6,180 bases of DNA, from the NCBI GenBank assembly GCA_030918015.1, contig JAUPTP010000152.1, forward strand, positions 1 to 6,180, read 5' to 3'. Source of the DNA: Pseudomonadota bacterium. GTDB lineage: Bacteria; Pseudomonadota; Gammaproteobacteria; Burkholderiales; Burkholderiaceae_C. The notes beneath the pieces are model-generated. The model had not been told where the DNA came from. It saw nothing but the letters and a program-made list of their open reading frames with translations, and did not search any database. The position numbers and the translations under genes are program-made. Shown one piece after another: positions 1 to 5,340 of this stretch. The first letter of the stretch is position 1, and each line of letters opens with the position of its first letter.

Positions 1-154
1 CAACAACGGCAAGACCAACGTCATGCCGCAGCACGCCTCCCGCCTGTCGCCGGAGCAGATCAAGGTGCTGGCCGCCTATGTCTGGAGCCTGTCGCACAAG
101 GGCGAGAAGCAGACCGCCCTGGCCGCGCCTGCCGGTGATGCGAAAGCGCAATAA
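1..154 (+). CDS. ccoP: cbb3-type cytochrome c oxidase subunit III, C-terminal end (partial)
   Basis: Only the last 50 codons are in the window; the reading frame begins at base 2 and stops with TAA at 152-154. CcoP is the membrane-anchored diheme cytochrome c that passes electrons to the catalytic CcoN subunit, with its heme domains on the periplasmic side. The visible piece looks like the end of a class I cytochrome c domain: the segment VMPQHASRLSPEQIKVLAAY, with the methionine at bases 23-25 as the likely axial ligand of the second heme, followed by the C-terminal helix ending in VWSLSH. After it comes a short Ala/Lys-rich tail with no recognisable domain. The CXXCH heme sites lie upstream, outside the window. 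The call rests on the typical C-terminal motif and on ccoG starting 32 bp downstream, the usual order in cco clusters. Confidence 0.88.
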   Translation, partial: NNGKTNVMPQHASRLSPEQIKVLAAYVWSLSHKGEKQTALAAPAGDAKAQ

Positions 155-186
155 GCTCGGGCTTGTCCTGGGTTAAAACTGAGGCC

Positions 187-1677
187 ATGGATACCAGCAA
201 GACGGGCACCGCGCCCCTTTCCTCGCCCTCCGTGGCCTCAGCCCCTGCCGGTCCTGCGCCGGCTGCCGAGCCGGCAGCCGCCAGGACCGTCTCGCTTTAT
301 CAGAAATCCAAGAAGATCTATCCGCGCGCCGTCGAGGGCTACTTCTCGAAGTGGCGCTGGGCGCTGGTCTGGCTCACCCAGATCGTCTTCTACGGCCTGC
401 CCTGGCTGATGTGGAACGACCGCCAGGCGGTGCTGTTCGACCTGGTCAGCCGGCGCTTCTATCTGTTCGGTCTGGTGCTGTATCCGCAGGACCTGATCTA
501 CCTGACCGGACTGCTGATCATCTCCGCCTACGGGCTGTTCCTGTTCACCGCGGTGGGCGGGCGGCTGTGGTGCGGCTACGCCTGTCCGCAGACGGTCTAC
601 ACCGAGATCTTCCTGTGGTTCGAGCACCGCTTCGAGGGCGATCGCGCCCAGCGGATGAAGCTCGACGCCGGCCCGTGGACGGCCGAGAAGATCCGCCGCA
701 AGGGCGCCAAGCATCTGGTGTGGGTGCTGTTCGCGCTGTGGACCGGCTTCACCTTCGTCGGCTACTTCACCCCCATCCACACGCTGGCGGCCGAGGCGAT
801 GACGCTCGGCTTCGGCCCGTGGGAATGGTTCTGGGTGCTGTTCTACGCCTTCGCGACCTGGGGCAACGCCGGCTTCATGCGCGAGCAGGTCTGCAAGTAC
901 ATGTGCCCGTACGCGCGCTTCCAGAGCGCGATGTTCGACAAGGACACGCTGATCATCAGCTACGACGCCGAGCGCGGCGACCCGCGCGGCTCGCGCAGCA
1001 AGAAGACCGACCCCAAGAGCAAGGGCCTGGGCGACTGCGTCGACTGCGGCGTGTGCGTGCAGGTCTGTCCGACCGGCATCGACATCCGCAACGGCCTGCA
1101 GTACGAGTGCATCGGCTGCGCCGCCTGCATCGATGCCTGCGACGGCATCATGGACAAGATGAACTACCCGCGCGGCCTGATCCGCTACGCGACGCAGAAC
1201 GGGCTGCAGGAGCATTTCAGCCGGGCGCAGATGTGGCGTCGCGTGCTGCGTCCGCGCGTGCTGGTCTACACCGCGATCCTGGTGCTGATCGTCGCTGCGG
1301 TCGGCGCGAGCATCTGGCTGCGCACGCCCTTCCGGGTCGACGTGGTGCGCGACCGCGCCTCGCTGGCGCGCATCGTCGACGAGGGCCGCATCGAGAACGT
1401 CTACCGCCTGCAGATCATGAACGCGGGCGAGCAGGTGCACCGCTATCGCATCGCGGTCACCGGCCTGCCGCAGTTGCGGGTCGATCCGGCCGCCGAGATC
1501 GAGGTGGGTGCGGCCGAGGCCCGCTGGGTGACGCTGTCGGTCCAGGCCGACTTCGAGGTCGCCAACCAGGCCGGACCGGGCTCGCACGAAATACACTTCG
1601 ACATCGCGCGTGTCGATGCGCCCGACCAGGCGCCCGTGGTCGTGCGCGAGAAGTCGACCTTCATCATCCCGCGCTGA
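187..1677 (+). CDS. ccoG: cytochrome c oxidase accessory protein CcoG (FixG/RdxA-like polyferredoxin)
   Basis: This 496-residue inner-membrane iron-sulfur protein belongs to the CcoG/FixG family, needed for maturation of cbb3 oxidase; characterised members act as Cu(II) reductases that feed the copper centre. About five membrane helices are visible, near residues 56-74, 103-123, 176-194, 211-230 and 358-378. NapH-like cysteine motifs CGYACPQ (129-135) and CKYMCPY (236-242) flank the membrane part. Two ferredoxin-type 4Fe-4S motifs follow, with cysteines 284, 287, 290, 294 and 308, 311, 314, 318. After the last helix, about 115 residues form the Ig-like FixG C-terminal domain. I chose the ATG at 187, preceded by TGAGG, because the core KSKKIYPR lies about 40 residues inside; an in-frame TTG at 163 would add eight residues and lacks a better ribosome site. 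Residues 5-33 are Ala/Pro/Ser-rich and unlikely to be conserved. It is probably co-transcribed with ccoP. Confidence 0.95.
   Translation: MDTSKTGTAPLSSPSVASAPAGPAPAAEPAAARTVSLYQKSKKIYPRAVEGYFSKWRWALVWLTQIVFYGLPWLMWNDRQAVLFDLVSRRFYLFGLVLYPQDLIYLTGLLIISAYGLFLFTAVGGRLWCGYACPQTVYTEIFLWFEHRFEGDRAQRMKLDAGPWTAEKIRRKGAKHLVWVLFALWTGFTFVGYFTPIHTLAAEAMTLGFGPWEWFWVLFYAFATWGNAGFMREQVCKYMCPYARFQSAMFDKDTLIISYDAERGDPRGSRSKKTDPKSKGLGDCVDCGVCVQVCPTGIDIRNGLQYECIGCAACIDACDGIMDKMNYPRGLIRYATQNGLQEHFSRAQMWRRVLRPRVLVYTAILVLIVAAVGASIWLRTPFRVDVVRDRASLARIVDEGRIENVYRLQIMNAGEQVHRYRIAVTGLPQLRVDPAAEIEVGAAEARWVTLSVQADFEVANQAGPGSHEIHFDIARVDAPDQAPVVVREKSTFIIPR
249..289 (+). other. strong inverted repeat / predicted mRNA hairpin inside the 5' end of ccoG
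   Basis: Bases 249-256 (CGGTCCTG) are perfectly complementary to 282-289 (CAGGACCG). Inside them, 260-268 (CGGCTGCCG) are perfectly complementary to 272-280 (CGGCAGCCG) around an AGC triloop. The two stems are separated only by three bases on the left (257-259) and one on the right (281). That gives 17 base pairs in 41 nt, starting 62 nt after the ccoG ATG, within the codons for the Ala/Pro-rich N-terminal extension. The downstream side has only a broken T-rich stretch (290-300), so it is not a normal intrinsic terminator. A role in mRNA stability, translation tuning or partial attenuation between ccoP and ccoG is inference; it could also come from repetitive GC-rich codon use. Confidence 0.6.
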
Positions 1678-1714
1678 GCCGGTCGCTTGGCATGCTGTCC
1701 GAGGAGACTCTCCC

Positions 1715-1963
1715 ATGAGCCGAACCCCTGCGAATCCCACGCCGTCCGCCCGCGATCCCCGACCCTGGTGGCGCTTCAAGATGATGTGGCTGGTGGTCGG
1801 CGGCCCCCTCGTGGTCGTGGTGGCCAGCTTCGTGACCCTGGCGCTGGCCCTGAAGCACCCGGATGAGGTCATCCAGACCGCTGACCGGGTCGAGGCGGAT
1901 CAGGCTGCCCAGGCGCCGGCCATGCAGGGCCGCAACCATGCGGCCACCGGGGGCGTCAAGTGA
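1715..1963 (+). CDS. short single-pass membrane protein, FixH/CcoH-like
   Basis: This 82-residue protein has a Pro-rich N-terminus, a PWWRF motif (residues 17-21), one hydrophobic helix at about 22-47 and a short polar tail ending near QGRNHAATGG. The aromatic motif followed by a helix with a GGP/VVVVASFVT pattern resembles the start of betaproteobacterial FixH/CcoH proteins, which help assemble or stabilise the cbb3 oxidase. Its place directly after ccoG is the usual one for that gene. It is much shorter than typical FixH, which carries a periplasmic domain of roughly 100 further residues and a YYKxG-type motif after the helix; neither is present. The ATG at 1715 has a clear ribosome site, GAGGAG at 1701-1706, eight bases upstream. 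Longer in-frame forms would run back into ccoG. The gene is clearly real; its FixH identity is a likely but unproven family call. Confidence 0.65.
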   Translation: MSRTPANPTPSARDPRPWWRFKMMWLVVGGPLVVVVASFVTLALALKHPDEVIQTADRVEADQAAQAPAMQGRNHAATGGVK

Positions 1964-2295
1964 AGCCCGATCCTCTCGAGCACGACGCTTCGCCCGTGTT
2001 CGAGGGCGGAGCGGAGGTGCAGCCCCCCGCCTCGGCGAGCGAGCGGCGTCTGGCGGCCATGCTCTGGCCCTCGTTCCTGATGGCGGGTGTCGTCGAGATG
2101 CTGGTCTTCTCGATGGTCGATCCGGCCGATCTGCGCTGGATGGGCTCGCCGGTGGCCAGCGCCGATCCGACGACCGTCTACTCCGTCGCGTTCCTGCTGT
2201 TCTGGGCCGTCATCGCCCTGGCCAGCGCGATGACGCAGATGGTGATGTCGACGCCGACCGAGCGCGAGGACCGCCTCAGCAGGTCGCCGCGTTGA
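1960..2295 (+). CDS. hypothetical protein with two membrane helices, in the cco cluster
   Basis: This 111-residue protein has no name I can give it. A polar N-terminus of about 30 residues precedes two predicted membrane helices at about 31-52 (AAMLWPSFLMAGVVEMLVFS) and 72-96 (TVYSVAFLLFWAVIALASAM), joined by a loop with DPADLRWMG. A short charged tail ends in several arginines. The GTG start at 1960 overlaps the TGA of the upstream gene (GTGA, four shared bases), with a G-rich ribosome site at 1949-1953, which argues for translational coupling. Similar small proteins are, to my recollection, common between ccoGH and fnr in Burkholderiales, so an oxidase-related role is plausible but is inference from context only. 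Its 3' end overlaps the convergent fnr gene by 20 bp. No catalytic or metal-binding residues stand out; there are no cysteines or histidine clusters in the membrane part. Confidence 0.75.
   Translation: MKPDPLEHDASPVFEGGAEVQPPASASERRLAAMLWPSFLMAGVVEMLVFSMVDPADLRWMGSPVASADPTTVYSVAFLLFWAVIALASAMTQMVMSTPTEREDRLSRSPR
2276..2295. other. tail-to-tail overlap of two convergent genes
   Basis: The stop codon of the two-helix membrane protein (TGA, 2293-2295) lies inside the fnr coding region, and the fnr stop (TCA on plus, 2276-2278) lies inside the membrane-protein gene. There is no intergenic space for a conventional terminator between the two transcription units, and no hairpin with a T-run is visible in either direction nearby. 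Confidence 0.85.
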
Positions 2296-3013
2296 CCACC
2301 CGCTGCAGCGCGTTCTGGTCGAGGATGCGGATGTCGCGCTGCTTGACCTCCAGGATGCCCTCGTCCTGGAACTTCGAGAAGGTGCGGCTGACCGTCTCGA
2401 GCTTCAGGCCGAGGTAGCTGCCGATCTCCTCGCGCGTCATGCGCAGCACCAGCGCCGAGGCCGAGAAGCCTCGGGCCTGCAGGCGCTGCGTCAGGTTCAG
2501 CAGGAAGGCTGCCAGGCGCTCCTCGGCGCGCATCGAGCCCAGCAGCAGCATCACGCCGTGATCGCGCACGATCTCTCGGCTCATGATCTTGTGGAACTGG
2601 TGCTGCAGCAGCATGACCTCGCGCGACAGCGTCTCGAGCTGGCTGTAGGGGATCATGCAGACCTGCGAGTCCTCCAGCGCGATGGCGTCGCAGGAGTGGT
2701 GGTCGTTGCTGATGCCGTCCAGGCCGATGAGTTCCCCGGCCATCTGGAAGCCGGTCACCTGCTCGCGGCCGTCGGCGGCCGACACGACCGTCTTGAAGAA
2801 GCCGGTGCGCACCGCGTAGAGGGCCGAGAAGGCCTCTCCGGCGTGGAAGAGGCTCTCGCCGCGGCGCACCGTGCGACGGGTGCCGATGATGTCGTCGATC
2901 GAGGCCAGTTCGTCATCCGACAGCCCGACCGGCAGGCACAGCTCGCGCAGGTTGCAGGCGGAGCAGGCAACCTTGAGCGCATCAAGGCGGGAGGGCGTCG
3001 TGGTGTCGTGCAT
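2276..3013 (-). CDS. fnr: FNR-type oxygen-sensing transcriptional regulator (Crp/Fnr family)
   Basis: This 245-residue protein is a close FNR homologue. FNR carries an oxygen-labile 4Fe-4S cluster; without oxygen it dimerises and binds TTGAT-N4-ATCAA sites to switch genes on or off. Cysteines 17, 20 and 26 in ACSACNLREL-C match the N-terminal cluster ligands of E. coli FNR (C20, C23, C29), and Cys119 in SQVCMIPY matches C122. A cyclic-nucleotide-like beta-roll follows (about 27-135), then the dimer helix with MSREIVRD, whose Ile148 and Asp151 align with E. coli I151 and D154. The helix-turn-helix spans about 192-220; ETVSR (206-210) gives the E, S and R that read the TTGA half-site. Start at 3013 gives normal FNR length; in-frame ATGs at 3052 and 3097 would add 13 or 28 residues of unlikely sequence. 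Its ribosome site (AAGAAG) is weak. It lies between the cco genes and hemN, both classic FNR targets. Confidence 0.93.
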   Translation of the reverse strand: MHDTTTPSRLDALKVACSACNLRELCLPVGLSDDELASIDDIIGTRRTVRRGESLFHAGEAFSALYAVRTGFFKTVVSAADGREQVTGFQMAGELIGLDGISNDHHSCDAIALEDSQVCMIPYSQLETLSREVMLLQHQFHKIMSREIVRDHGVMLLLGSMRAEERLAAFLLNLTQRLQARGFSASALVLRMTREEIGSYLGLKLETVSRTFSKFQDEGILEVKQRDIRILDQNALQRVVNAATC

Positions 3014-3078
3014 GGCGGGACTTCTTTGGTAGGTTTGATAGGAGCTCGGCATCGGCTCGCACCTCATTCTGACGCCGA

Positions 3079-3107
3079 ATTCCCTCGATTCGATCAATCA
3101 GTGTCAA
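3079..3107 (-). promoter_or_regulatory. candidate fnr promoter
   Basis: On the minus strand a perfect -35 hexamer, TTGACA (3107 down to 3102), is followed after 17 bases by GGGAAT (3084 to 3079), a poor -10 with three of six matches. The spacer contains another FNR-like half-site, TTGAT (3097 to 3093), exactly 10 bp from the TTGAC of the -35. Transcription from here would give a leader of roughly 60 nt before the fnr ATG. The -35 is good but the -10 is weak, so this is tentative. Confidence 0.3.
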
Positions 3108-3134
3108 TTCAGGGGGGTGACTCGCGGAGCCTTC

Positions 3135-3148
3135 TTGAGGTACGTCAA
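3135..3148. promoter_or_regulatory. FNR/ANR-type binding site upstream of hemN
   Basis: TTGAGGTACGTCAA matches the conserved core TTGA-N6-TCAA of FNR sites perfectly and 8 of 10 positions of the full consensus TTGAT-N4-ATCAA. It sits in a larger dyad (CTTGA...TCAAG, 3134-3149) with a palindromic GTAC centre. Its centre is about 42 bp before the hemN ATG. hemN is a well-known FNR/ANR target in proteobacteria, and the neighbouring gene encodes the cognate regulator. It could control hemN, fnr, or both. Confidence 0.75.
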
Positions 3149-3183
3149 GGTACGCCGGGCGTCAGTCGGCACAGTGGGCGCCC

Positions 3184-4608
3184 ATGGAACATTCCACTCT
3201 CAGTACCAGTCGCACGGACGGTCCCGTGCTCACGGACGAGCTGCTGCGCCGGATGGACATGCCGGGGCCGCGCTACACCTCGTACCCGACCGCCGACCGC
3301 TTCGTCGAGGCCTTCACGGCGGACCATTTCCGCCAGGCGCTGGCCGGCCGGCATGACATGGGCGGCATCGGCGGGGCCAGCGCGCCGCTGTCGCTCTATG
3401 TGCATGTGCCCTTCTGCGAGTCGGTGTGCTACTACTGCGCCTGCAACAAGATCGTCACCCGCGATCATGGGCGTGCCACGGCCTACCTGGAGGCGCTCGA
3501 GCGCGAGATGGCGCTGGTGGCCGAGGCGCTGGGCGAGCGGGTGCAGGTCTCCCAGCTGCATTTCGGGGGCGGAACGCCCACTTTCCTGGATGATGCCGAG
3601 CTCTCGCGCCTGATGGGGGCGATCCGGGCCCGCTTCGAGCTGCTGCCGCGTGGCGAGTTCTCGATCGAGATCGATCCGCGCACCGTCACGCGCCAGCGGC
3701 TCGAGCACCTGCGCGCGCTGGGCCTGAACCGGGTGTCCTTCGGCGTGCAGGACTTCGATGCCGACGTGCAGCAGGCGGTGCATCGCCTCCAGCCCTACGA
3801 GCAGGTCGAGGCGCTGATGCGTGACGCGCGCGAGCTGGGCTTCGAGTCGATCAACGTCGACCTGATCTACGGTCTGCCGCGCCAGACGCCCGAGAGCTTC
3901 GCGCGCACCGTGCGCCAGGTCGCGGCGCTGCGGCCTGACCGCATCGCGATGTATGGCTACGCGCACCTGCCGACCCGCTTCAAGCCGCAGCGCCGCATCG
4001 AGCCGGCCGAGCTGCCCAGCGGCGGCGAGCGCGTGGGCATGCTGGCGCAGGCGCTTGCGGGCTTCGTCGGGCACGGCTACCAGTACATCGGCATGGACCA
4101 TTTCGCGCTGCCGGACGATCCGCTGGCGCAGGCCAAGCGCCAGGGGCGGCTGCACCGCAACTTCCAGGGCTACAGCACCCATGCCGATTGCGATCTCGTC
4201 GGCCTGGGCGTCTCGGCGATCTCCCGCGTGGGGGCTTGCTACAGCCAGAATGCCAAGACGCTCGACGAGTATTACGATGCGCTGCATTCCAACCAGCTTC
4301 CGGTGGTGCGCGGCCTGGCCTTGACCCGTGATGATCTGGTGCGCCGCGCGGTGATCATGTCGATCATGTGCCACGGCCGCCTCAGCCATGAATCGGTGGC
4401 CCTGGCGCACCTGATCGATGTCCGGGCGTATTTCGCCACCGAACTCCAGGCGCTCGAGGACCTGGCCCGCGACGGGCTGGTCGTCCTGGGCGACGACGGG
4501 CTGGAGGTCACGCCGCTGGGATGGTATTTCGTCCGCTCGGTGGCGATGGTCTTCGATCGTCACCTGCAGGCCGACCGCAACCGGGAGCGCTTCTCCAAGG
4601 TGATCTGA
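3184..4608 (+). CDS. hemN: oxygen-independent coproporphyrinogen III dehydrogenase
   Basis: This 474-residue cytoplasmic radical-SAM enzyme decarboxylates two propionate side chains of coproporphyrinogen III to make protoporphyrinogen IX without oxygen, the anaerobic step of heme synthesis. The N-terminus contains GPRYTSYPTADRF (28-40), typical of true HemN rather than HemW. The cluster motif is CESVCYYCAC: Cys78, Cys82 and Cys85 bind the 4Fe-4S cluster and Cys87 is the extra conserved cysteine. Tyr72 matches the tyrosine next to SAM in E. coli HemN, and GGGTPT (128-133) is the SAM-binding glycine motif. Phe327, Gln328 and Ile346 match residues of the second SAM site (E. coli F310, Q311, I329). 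The C-terminal HemN domain covers about 370-450. Length is close to E. coli HemN (457). The ATG at 3184 gives the expected N-terminus but has no good Shine-Dalgarno sequence. It probably heads an operon with the next gene and is likely induced by FNR. Confidence 0.96.
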   Translation: MEHSTLSTSRTDGPVLTDELLRRMDMPGPRYTSYPTADRFVEAFTADHFRQALAGRHDMGGIGGASAPLSLYVHVPFCESVCYYCACNKIVTRDHGRATAYLEALEREMALVAEALGERVQVSQLHFGGGTPTFLDDAELSRLMGAIRARFELLPRGEFSIEIDPRTVTRQRLEHLRALGLNRVSFGVQDFDADVQQAVHRLQPYEQVEALMRDARELGFESINVDLIYGLPRQTPESFARTVRQVAALRPDRIAMYGYAHLPTRFKPQRRIEPAELPSGGERVGMLAQALAGFVGHGYQYIGMDHFALPDDPLAQAKRQGRLHRNFQGYSTHADCDLVGLGVSAISRVGACYSQNAKTLDEYYDALHSNQLPVVRGLALTRDDLVRRAVIMSIMCHGRLSHESVALAHLIDVRAYFATELQALEDLARDGLVVLGDDGLEVTPLGWYFVRSVAMVFDRHLQADRNRERFSKVI

Positions 4609-5340
4609 ATGACGGGTGCGCTGCTGCTGACGGCGGCACTGATGGGCCTGGCCGGCACGCCGCACTGCGCGGCGATGTGCGCGGCGGGCTGTGCGGCGGC
4701 GGCGCGTCGCTGCACGCCGGGCGATGTGGCGCGGGGCAGCGTCGCCGTCCTGGTCGGGCGGCTGCTGGCCTATGCGCTGGCCGGAGCGGCCGCCGCCTCC
4801 GTGGTCGGCGGCCTGCGCTGGCTGGCCGAGGTGGCGGGCTGGCTGCGTCCGCTGTGGCATGGGCTGCAGTTCTTCATGGTGCTGATCGGCGCATGGCTGC
4901 TGCTGCGCGGGCGCATGCCGGCCGCGATCGAGGCCTGGGTCGAGGGGCGGGGGGCGCCGCCGCCGAGCGTGCCTTCCGGTGCCCGGCGCGTGGCGCTGCC
5001 CGGCGAGCTCAAGGCGGCCGGGCTGGGGCTGCTGTGGCCGGCCCTGCCGTGCGGGCTGCTGCATGCGGCGCTGCTGCTGGCGGCCGTGGCCTCCTCGCCC
5101 GCGGAAGGGGCGGCGGTCATGGCGGTGTTTGCGCTGGTCAGCAGCGCCGCGCTGGTGCTCGGTCCGGTGCTGTGGCTGAGGCTGGTGCCGGCCGCGCTGC
5201 GCCGGGCCGATGCGGGCGCCGGCGACCTGAGGGCGACATGGCCGCTGCGCCTGTCCGGCCTGATGGTGCTGCTGATGTCGGCGTGGTCCCTGGCCGGGCA
5301 CGGGCCCTGGGTCGAGACCCTGATCGCCTGGTGCAGCTGA
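4609..5340 (+). CDS. TauE/SafE-family (UreH/DsbD-like) membrane protein
   Basis: This 243-residue polytopic inner-membrane protein has about six predicted helices in two halves, split by a polar linker at about 104-132. The first half carries GTPHCAAMC (16-24), with His19, Cys20, Met23 and Cys24; the second carries LLWPALPCG (141-149), with Pro147 and Cys148. These paired PHCxxMC and LPCG motifs mark the family annotated as sulfite exporter TauE/SafE or DsbD_2/UreH-like, often found beside cbb3-oxidase and heme genes. The real substrate is not established for this group; metal (copper) handling or transfer of reducing equivalents by the paired cysteines are the main candidates, and sulfite export should not be assumed. 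Further cysteines at 28 and 35 lie close to the first motif. The ATG follows the hemN TGA with no gap, and AAGGTGATC at the hemN end serves as ribosome site, so it should be coupled to hemN. Confidence 0.82.
   Translation: MTGALLLTAALMGLAGTPHCAAMCAAGCAAAARRCTPGDVARGSVAVLVGRLLAYALAGAAAASVVGGLRWLAEVAGWLRPLWHGLQFFMVLIGAWLLLRGRMPAAIEAWVEGRGAPPPSVPSGARRVALPGELKAAGLGLLWPALPCGLLHAALLLAAVASSPAEGAAVMAVFALVSSAALVLGPVLWLRLVPAALRRADAGAGDLRATWPLRLSGLMVLLMSAWSLAGHGPWVETLIAWCS

Larger units (their letters stand above)
3014..3183. promoter_or_regulatory. divergent fnr-hemN control region
   Basis: These 170 bases lie between the fnr start (minus strand) and the hemN start (plus strand) and must hold both promoters. 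The stretch 3065-3110 is visibly richer in A and T than the surrounding coding DNA. It contains several TTGA/TCAA half-sites, a full FNR-type dyad near hemN, and a G6 run at 3112-3117. No open reading frame on either strand here looks like a gene. Confidence 0.75.

Noticed and set aside
163..186. TTG at 163 as the ccoG start.
   Set aside because: It adds eight residues of no recognisable value and has no better ribosome site than the ATG at 187, which has TGAGG just upstream.
1703..1713. GGAG-ACT-CTCC mini-hairpin hiding the ribosome site of the FixH-like gene.
   Set aside because: A four-bp stem with a three-base loop is too weak to claim as a regulatory switch.
238..1872. A 544-codon open frame on the minus strand opposite ccoG.
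   Set aside because: Its composition is that of an antisense shadow (Arg, His, Asp, Ala, Gln-rich) without motifs, while ccoG on the plus strand has complete family motifs.
3117..3356. Possible leader peptide or upstream gene starting at a GTG after the G6 run at 3112-3117.
   Set aside because: It runs through the FNR site and deep into hemN in another frame, shows no protein features, and the G run is a poor ribosome site.
2558..3613. A 351-codon plus-strand open frame crossing fnr, the intergenic region and the start of hemN.
   Set aside because: It is antisense to fnr and out of frame with hemN; the sequence shows no domain and spans the promoter region.
3145..5301. A 718-codon open frame on the minus strand opposite hemN and the SafE-like gene.
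   Set aside because: It is Arg/His/Gln-rich low-complexity sequence with no domain, and it lies opposite two well-supported genes. Long antisense open frames are expected in GC-rich DNA with strong third-position bias.
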